Shown piece by piece: positions 57,568-64,000 of a DNA stretch of 64,000 bases (the stretch's first letter is position 1; the number at the start of each line of letters is the position of its first letter). A program made the position numbers and the translations under genes. The notes under the pieces were generated by a model. The model had not been told where the DNA came from, searched no databases, and worked only from the letters and a program-made list of their open reading frames with translations. This stretch comes from Sarocladium kiliense (taxonomy: Eukaryota; Ascomycota; Sordariomycetes; Hypocreales; Sarocladiaceae), in assembly GCA_030734395.1 (NCBI GenBank), contig JAUZTG010000020.1, positions 2,170,001 through 2,234,000 of the forward strand. The letters run 5' to 3'.

Positions 57568-59249
57568 TTATGGCTGCTACCTTCGTTTCAGTAAGACTCT
57601 GAGGTGACACAGATTCATATAGAGAGCGCATATTCGAATACCAGAAAACTATACCAAGATCGGGTAGTAATCTTACATAGCAATATTAACATTGATTATT
57701 TGTATTACTACTAAAAACATTGCTTTCTTTTTATTCAACTTTACTCTTATCTTAGCGACAGGCTGAGGCATCTTTGGAAGCTTCCCAGAGCCCTAATAAC
57801 AGTGGCAGCCCCAGGTCTGGTACAGAGGCGGGACGTAGAAGAAGGTTATTTTGATCACTCTTATATAAATCCCCCCTCCTAGCTATCATCAGAGAGAAAG
57901 AGATATCCTAGTATTGGTCTGCGCTCTGAACATAGCTCCTGCTACCCTACCTGATTCCTTGATACCCTGTGTTCTGTCACAACCCCCCTCACCCACTACA
58001 GACCACCGGTCTCCTGACCTATGACCATAACGGCGTATAATAGTTAGTAACTTGGGTTGGCAGAATTACCAGCCGGGTTAATCGAAAGTGATAAGCTATA
58101 TTAATAATCAGCAGAATTAATATACTTAATATGATTAACAATGACTTGTATCAACAATAAATATTCTGGGAGCTTAAATACTGCAGCCTCAATGATAGCT
58201 AAAGTTTTAAGGCGCTAATTAGATGTCATTTAGCTTTTTCCTTGATAGCCTTGAAGGAAATATGAGGCTGATTGATCTATTGATAATATTCAACCAGGTA
58301 ATAGTTTAATACGAAAACTACTAGAATTTTATATTATATATTAGATTGATAGGTGCACAGGTTTATATATGAGAGTAGAGGGCACAATATAGTGGTTTTA
58401 TCACTAGAAAGTAGGTAGTTATATAAGTTTTCATCTCTAATCTTCCTTCAACCTAAACCCCACCATCTAAAGCTAACGTCACGGGTAGCTATAGTTACTA
58501 TAGACAATATTATTATAAGTCTTGTTTTAGTCTGATAAATAAGATATATGAAACGTGTAATTACTATAATACTTAGTAAGGGCTGTGATTTATATCTACT
58601 ATATACTACTATATTCAGTACTTTTAGTAACGGATTAGCTAACTACAGTAGTCCTTGGTGATTAATAATCACATTGGTAGAAACTGTAGTTACTACAGTC
58701 AAGAAACGTAGCTTTGCAGTGTCTACTCTAGTCACTATTTCACAGAACTGATATATGTAAATCATCAATTAAGTATTACCATATAGTGTTTATCTCTTTT
58801 ACCATGTTAAAATGTTAGCTGGCTTGGCCCATATCGTAAGTATAAGCCTTAATAGATTGAGCAAGTAAAACCTATTCAGTCGATGTTTTAGGTAATTTTC
58901 ATACTATAAGTCACCAAGGGTTGTTCACTTATGACTAAATCTATTAAAGCAAGAACTAAATTCATTACTATGTAGTAGATAGTTAACAGAACGTGATTCT
59001 AGCAGGTTTTAGCAACTAACAACTACTATAGCTACAACTCTTAGTAATTAAATAATCAACTACAGTAACTTATAGTGATCTAACCGATATCGTAGCTGGT
59101 AGTTGTAGATAGTCGCCAACCAGACTGATTAAAACTCCCTCTTCAGGGTCATGAATCCAATATTTGATGTAGCTACCTTTATTTAATTTTACGAACAGTA
59201 GTAAACCAGTGTTGTAAACTCGATTTGTATGTACAATACCGCATTTATC

Positions 59250-59726
59250 TAGGGTTGTGAATTCGTTACTAAAGTAGTAACTAATATAGGTATTATAGTT
59301 TATTAGGAACTATAGTTCCTCACTAATTTAATTAGTAGATACTACTCACTATAATTAAGAAATTTGATTAATAGACTTAGTAACCGATATTATCATTGAT
59401 TAGTAACAACTATTCTTTATATTAGTTATTATAATTACTAATAAATGTAGTAGCTAATACTAATAAATTATATATGCTTATAAATAATACCATGCTAAAT
59501 AGATTCAAAGTCCTTTATAATTAGGTAAGTGCCATATGCATTTATAAAATAATATATGTAATAATATTAGTTAGTAAGTCTACTAACCAAATTTCTTCAC
59601 TACTAATTCTATCAACTAGGAACTACAGTAACTCAAATTATAACCATATAGTTATGAGTTAGCAATTGATCATGAAGTAGCTATCTACTAATTACTGACT
59701 AACTACGGCTGAAATTTACAACCCTG
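59250..59726. mobile_element. Possible hAT-type MITE, old copy
   Basis: Left end TAGGGTTGTGAATT and right end complementary to CAGGGTTGTAAATT agree at most of 14 positions in inverted orientation. The flanking 8-mers (CATTTATC and CATTTTAA) agree only in the first five bases, so the pairing of these two ends is uncertain. Confidence 0.4.
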
Positions 59727-60014
59727 CATTTTAACTAACTACACTGATCATAATATTCTAATATAACTAGTCTTAGTGCCATTAGTGCAGTTACCATAAA
59801 GCCACATGGCACGATGATGAAACTGAAAGACTATGGAATGTATCAAAAGGCTGGCTGCAAGGGTTTAGCCAACACATCTATAAAAAATGATGCTGACTAT
59901 ATAGGGGCTGGATACCATAAATAACTCGGTAAATTATCTTGAACGGACAAGCATGATTTAGAGTTGCGAATCTCAGTTATAGTTAGTAGTTAGCAGTTAA
60001 CTGACTACACTAAC

Positions 60015-60493
60015 CAGGGTTGTGAAAGTGAGTTGTAGTTAGTAGTTAGTAACTTTAGTTAGTAGTAACTCCTAACTGCACTTTATTAACCAATAGCTTT
60101 ATTAAATATATTATTCAGCTTTAGTATATGATAGGCCTAAGCTTAAGCTATCTTTGATTATGAAATAAATATTACACAGGCTATTATTAGCTAAAATATA
60201 CTACCTAAAGTTGTAATTATAAAAGTTAGTAGTTACTATACTAACTAAACTGTAAATCTACTAACTAAGAGTTGTTAGTAACTACTGTATTGGTTTCCAA
60301 TAACTGTAGTTAGCTATAATTCACTAACTGAAGTTGCTAATTAGGAGTTACTATTCACCACTATAATTTAGTGATTTTAGTAAATTTACCAACTACAGTA
60401 GTTAGTAACTAAGTCACAAGCCTGCTTATAACTCATTAAGTCAATAATTTTACTGACTTATGTACTAGCTCATGAGTCAGTTTCACAACCGTG
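60015..60493. mobile_element. hAT-type MITE copy, 479 bp
   Basis: Left end CAGGGTTGTGAAAGTG; right end TTTCACAACCGTG is its inverted complement with one change in the terminal 11. Flanks are ACACTAAC (60007-60014) and ACACCAAC (60494-60501), 7 of 8 identical. The first 39 bases equal, in reverse complement, the right terminus of the element ending at 61780. Confidence 0.6.
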
Positions 60494-61062
60494 ACACCAA
60501 CTATTGTGCTAATAGTTACTGATTACAGTGATTAGCACTTTACGTAATACAGTTACTAACTATCTGTAGTGGTTAGTAACTACAGTAGGGACAAATTTAG
60601 TGACAAGTTTACAACCCTACATAATTCCCACAAGTACCTAGTGGCATGGCTATCGAATTGGTGGATCCTGAAACCTCTAGTTATGTGACTACACTTGTAA
60701 CAATTTATGAGGACTTGTTGATTATTATAGTGTGTCTTTATCAACAAAATTACTATTTAAGCCACTAAGATTACCAACTACATTCATTTGTAGTAACGAA
60801 CCTTGTGAATTAAGTACTGACGTAGTAAGTACTGTAGTTGCTAATAGCTATAGTTAATTTACTAACTAAAGCTACTAATTACAATAGTTAGTAAGAATTG
60901 TTATCTATGTTAGTTAATACGTTTTAATTAGAAACAGTAATTATGTTTTCAAGATGAAGATAATAATTCCTACTATAAATATAAATAACTTCATATTTCC
61001 TTTGATTGTTATAATACAGAGATTATTAGTAAGTCTTATGTAATATGCTTTGATAATCAAAG

Positions 61063-61780
61063 CAAGCTTGTGAATTAGTTACTAAATTAGTAACTACTGT
61101 AGTTACTAACAACTATAGTTAGTAAATTCACTAACTGAAGTTGCTAACTATAGCAGTCACTAGTAACTCCTAACTACCTGAGTTAGTAAATATACTAACT
61201 AAAGCTATTAACTACAGTAGTTAGTAGTTACTAATAACTACAGTTTAATAATTATCGTAGTAACTACAGTTTTATATATACTACTACACCTTAATTAATA
61301 TAAACTTACCTAATATATACATAATAGTAAATCATACGCTAAAATTAGGTTAATTATATAGTTTATTTTTATTATAAATAATCTATTATTACCTTGTTTA
61401 TAAGCATTAGTTAGTAAACTGTAGTTAGTGTGGTTACTACTAACTACACTAACTACACTATAAGTTGTAGTTCCTAATAACCAGGGTTGTGATTTTAGTA
61501 ACTACGTAGTTAGTAAATTTACTAACTACAACTAACTACGTAGTTTCTCACTGCAGTGGGGAACTCAGTTAAGCGTAGTTAATAAATTTACTACGTTGAA
61601 CTGAGTACTGAGTTACTCACTGAGTAACTACGTAGTAACTACACTCAGTGCTACTAATTACTAACTCAATTCACAACCCTGCTAATAACTGTAGTTAGCA
61701 GTAACTCCTAACTACATTAGGCAGTAAATTTACTAACTAATGTTACTAACTACTAACTACAACTCACTTTCACAACCCTG
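61063..61780. mobile_element. hAT-type MITE, older outer copy, 718 bp including nested insert
   Basis: Perfect 8-bp direct repeat AATCAAAG flanks it (61055-61062 and 61781-61788). The right end is the intact TTTCACAACCCTG; the left end is degenerate (CAAGCTTGTGAATT). A younger 200-bp copy is inserted inside at 61482-61681; without it and its duplication this copy is about 510 bp. Confidence 0.7.
61482..61681. mobile_element. hAT-type MITE, intact 200-bp copy
   Basis: Perfect 11-bp terminal inverted repeats, CAGGGTTGTGA and TCACAACCCTG, and a perfect 8-bp target duplication CTAATAAC (61474-61481 and 61682-61689) that fits the hAT pattern nTnnnnAn. The inside has further inverted motifs around ACTACGTAGT and CTGAGTTACTCA and no coding capacity. 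Confidence 0.88.
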
Positions 61781-62324
61781 AATCAAAGTAGTAACTACTT
61801 ATAAATACATATTTAGAGTAGCTTACATTGGCTAATACCTATATAGATTATCAGTATAAACTTAACAGCTCCATATGGAATCTCATTAATTACTAGAATT
61901 CTTAAATTATAGATAGGCGGTATATAATTAAAAATAGCTAGTAGTTAACTGACTATAGTTAGTGTAGTTAGTGGTAACTACACTAGGACACTATACTAGC
62001 TATAAATTATAGAGTACAGTGTAATAAGTACTGTAGTAGCGACCCTAAACAAAACTAGTAGTATGTTTACTTATATGAGCAGTATAAACGTATATACTAG
62101 CAAGAGTCATAGCATCCTGAACTGTCAATAGCCACTGATGAATACAGCATCTAAAGTTATTACATGGATATATGTTCTTAGATATAAAGGCCATGATATA
62201 TCCTGTATTTTTCATAGTTTGTAGCAGCTATACCAACCCTATTGACCACTATAGTTAATAGTTACTACTACCTATTAGAGTTAATAACTATAATTACTAA
62301 TATTCCGAGTAATATAGTTAATAG

Positions 62325-62443
62325 CAGGGCTGTGAATTGAGTTGAGTTACTCATTGAGTTTTGGACTCAATGAGTTGATAAATAAGTAACCCCACTACTA
62401 GCTCAATGAGTTCGTTCAACTTATGAGCTATTTCAAAACCATG
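62325..62443. mobile_element. hAT-type MITE, 119-bp fold-back copy
   Basis: Left end CAGGGCTGTGAA, right end complementary to CATGGTTTTGAA; flanks GTTAATAG and GTTAGTAG agree at 7 of 8 and fit nTnnnnAn. Inside, ACTCATTGAGTT and its complement form a fold-back. Confidence 0.65.
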
Positions 62444-62586
62444 GTTAGTAGTTATTTTTAACCCCCGTAGTTCATAATCATAGTCACCAATTGCTGACTA
62501 ATATACTTAATTAACCACAGTTAATAATATAGCTAGTTTAGTTACTATTAAGTTAGACCAGGGTTTTTAAAGTAAGCTATAGTTAG

Positions 62587-62680
62587 CTGGGTTGTGATTT
62601 TAGTAACTCATGCAGTTTTTAACGCATGAGTTAAGAATTTATTAACTCAAGTTAAGTAATGAGTTAATTTCACAATCCTG
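62587..62680. mobile_element. hAT-type MITE, 94-bp fold-back copy
   Basis: Left end CTGGGTTGTGATTTTAGTAA, right end complementary to CAGGATTGTGA; flanks ATAGTTAG and GTAGTTAG agree at 7 of 8 and fit nTnnnnAn. Internal AACTCATGC and GCATGAGTT are inverted repeats. Its left end shares GGGTTGTGATTTTAGTAACT with the 200-bp copy. Confidence 0.65.
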
Positions 62681-63153
62681 GTAGTTAGACTACTGTATTT
62701 AACTGACTACACTAGGTCTGGCGTTCTGAGCTTACTTGCATAGTGTTGTAAATAACATTGTTGATTTATAGAGAATGTTGAATTACTAAGCGAACTTTAT
62801 AAGCTTTGAAAACTTATAGTTAGTTTGAGATTCACTAACTACAAACTATAGTCCCACTAACTCCAATTTAGAAGTATGTCTACTTAGCTTAGGACTTTCC
62901 TTTAATCATAAAGTATCTAATATTGCTATTAAAAGTAATTGCCTACTCAACTAATATTATTCAACTTATATTTTTACTTACTCTATGAATCTAGATATAT
63001 AAGTTTCAATGCGAACTAGAGTTACGATATTCTTTAGTATAGTAACTCAAATTACAACCCAGATTACAGAGTAATGTGACATGTAACAGCGTACTAAATT
63101 CTATACATAACAAACTGTAGTTATCATTGTCTTTAATAGACTGTAGTAAGTAG

Positions 63154-63575
63154 CGGGGTTGTGAATTTGAGCTGTACCTAGTAGTTAGAGCTTTAGTTAC
63201 TATAATTCATTACTAACTAATGTAGTTGGGAGTTGCTACTAGGACCTAGGTATACTAACTACACTTATCAGTGACGACATCAGTTGTAGTGACTCCTAAC
63301 TATACTAATTACAGCAAATAAACTAATAGCTTTCTTCAATATAATAAAGCCTATCATACCAAGAGTATAATTATACAGATACCCCTTTTTACTCTATTAA
63401 TCAGCTCTTTTAGATCGTATCAAGCCTTAGATAGGCTAAGGAGTATGTGAATATAACGAACTATAGTTACTATATTAATTACCCAATTATAGTTAATAGT
63501 AACTATAAACTACTGTACCTAGTGATTTTAGTAGATTTGCTAACTACAGTTGTTAGTAACTAATTCAGAAGCCTG
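63154..63575. mobile_element. hAT-type MITE copy, 422 bp
   Basis: Left end CGGGGTTGTGAATT and right end complementary to CAGGCTTCTGAATT differ at three of 14 positions; flanks GTAAGTAG (63146-63153) and GTAACTAG (63576-63583) agree at 7 of 8 and fit nTnnnnAn. Confidence 0.55.
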
Positions 63576-63887
63576 GTAACTAGTAACTCCTATTCACTGT
63601 ATATAGTACCTTTAATTAGTAATTGTAATAACTAATGTAGCCAGCGGTCACTACTAACCACTGCAGTCAGCAGATGTAGTTGCGACGTTAGAAACTAGTT
63701 CACAAACCTGGTTATATGTGAAGATAATTATCAGTCTCCTGAGTCAGCTTAACTGATTTGAGGTATGCGGCGGTATAAGATTACCTTCTAATAGTACTGA
63801 CATGGATATATAAGTAACAGCAGTAACTACGAAAACAAAGATCAATCAATCATTAGCTATTATAGTTCGCAAACAAATTAGTGGTTT

Positions 63888-63935
63888 GACTTATTCCCAG
63901 AGCTCATTACTTGTAATGAGCTCTGGGAATAAGTC
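63888..63935. repeat. Perfect 23-bp inverted repeat with 2-nt spacer
   Basis: Left arm 63888-63910 and right arm 63913-63935 are exact reverse complements around the spacer TT; each arm contains TTCCCAGAGCTCATTA or its complement. The arms are less AT-rich than the surroundings and the palindrome ends abruptly on both sides. Confidence 0.95.
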
Positions 63936-63981
63936 TAGTTGCCAGAACCACTCGCTACACTAGTTGCAACTGACTAGTTAC

Positions 63982-64000
63982 CAGGGTTGTGAAATTGACT
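63982..64000. mobile_element. Left end of another MITE copy, cut by the window edge
   Basis: The last 19 bases begin with a perfect CAGGGTTGTGAAATT terminus; the rest lies outside the window. Confidence 0.6.

Larger units (their letters stand above)
57573..64000. repeat. AT-rich, gene-free transposon-relic region
   Basis: About 6.4 kb of AT-rich DNA with no open frame above noise. From about 58.1 kb it is saturated with variants of GTTAGTAACTAC and its complement, and scattered CAGGGTTGTGA / TCACAACCCTG motifs mark ends of short elements (listed separately). The stretch 57760-58010 is less AT-rich and may be the remnant of another retroelement. High TA content suggests repeat-induced point mutation. 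Confidence 0.75.

Noticed and set aside
57760..58010. Possible 3' part of a retroelement (TATA-like box, CCCCTCC tracts)
   Set aside because: No recognisable coding text or LTR ends.
58000..64000. Satellite DNA or centromere built of GTTAGTAAC units
   Set aside because: No regular period; the motif density is better explained by many overlapping MITE copies with inverted internal motifs.
1..64000. tRNA, rRNA or CRISPR features
   Set aside because: No T-loop/acceptor-stem pattern, rRNA sequence or spaced direct repeats were recognised by eye; a tRNA search tool would be needed to exclude tRNAs.

Overview
This window reads as nuclear DNA of a filamentous ascomycete (Pezizomycotina; a Dothideomycete is my best guess, from gene style only). 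Genes are split by short introns of about 50-140 nt with GT(R)AGT-like donors and CTRAY-like branch points, sit 0.1-2.5 kb apart on both strands, and encode typical fungal housekeeping proteins. Nineteen protein-coding genes can be modelled. For almost all of them I worked out exon joins that keep frame from ATG to stop.

Layout. The left part (1-9.7 kb) is more accessory in character: an FMO-like monooxygenase with an N-terminal SnoaL-like region, a convergent Zn2Cys6 transcription factor, a conserved fungal protein of unknown function, then about 3 kb without genes that includes a very AT-rich block. From 9.7 to 55.3 kb the window is gene-dense and housekeeping: VAC14, a HAUS1-like augmin subunit, an ER-type TPR/J-domain protein (DNAJC3 type), mitoferrin (MRS3/4), ATG9, COG6, a MIT-AAA ATPase (SAP1/YTA6 type), mitochondrial uS17, EMG1/NEP1, a VOC-domain protein with a long disordered tail, cystathionine gamma-synthase, an SPX-RING ubiquitin ligase, JJJ1, ATG4, SQS1, the divergent H2B/H2A pair and KGD2. 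From about 57.1 kb to the end there are no genes. There is a truncated LTR, a clean solo LTR with a 5-bp target duplication, and then more than 6 kb of AT-rich DNA.

Functional links. Several genes act on endomembranes: the two autophagy core proteins ATG9 and ATG4, VAC14 (PI(3,5)P2 synthesis on the vacuole) and COG6 (intra-Golgi tethering). Others serve ribosome biogenesis (EMG1, JJJ1, SQS1), mitochondria (mitoferrin, uS17m, KGD2) and chromatin (H2A, H2B). I see no sign that they form a regulated cluster; this looks like ordinary fungal gene order.

The most interesting structure is in the AT-rich right end. It contains a nest of short non-autonomous DNA transposons with terminal inverted repeats close to CAGGGTTGTGA and 8-bp target-site duplications, several matching the hAT pattern nTnnnnAn. 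One 200-bp copy has perfect 11-bp ends and a perfect duplication and sits inside an older 718-bp copy that also has a perfect 8-bp duplication. Other points worth a look are two GC-AG introns, three introns that are multiples of three and free of stops (so they are invisible as ORF breaks), a 17-nt micro-exon, a C-terminal CaaX-like box on the SPX-RING protein, and an H2A tail in which the SQE motif reads SQP.
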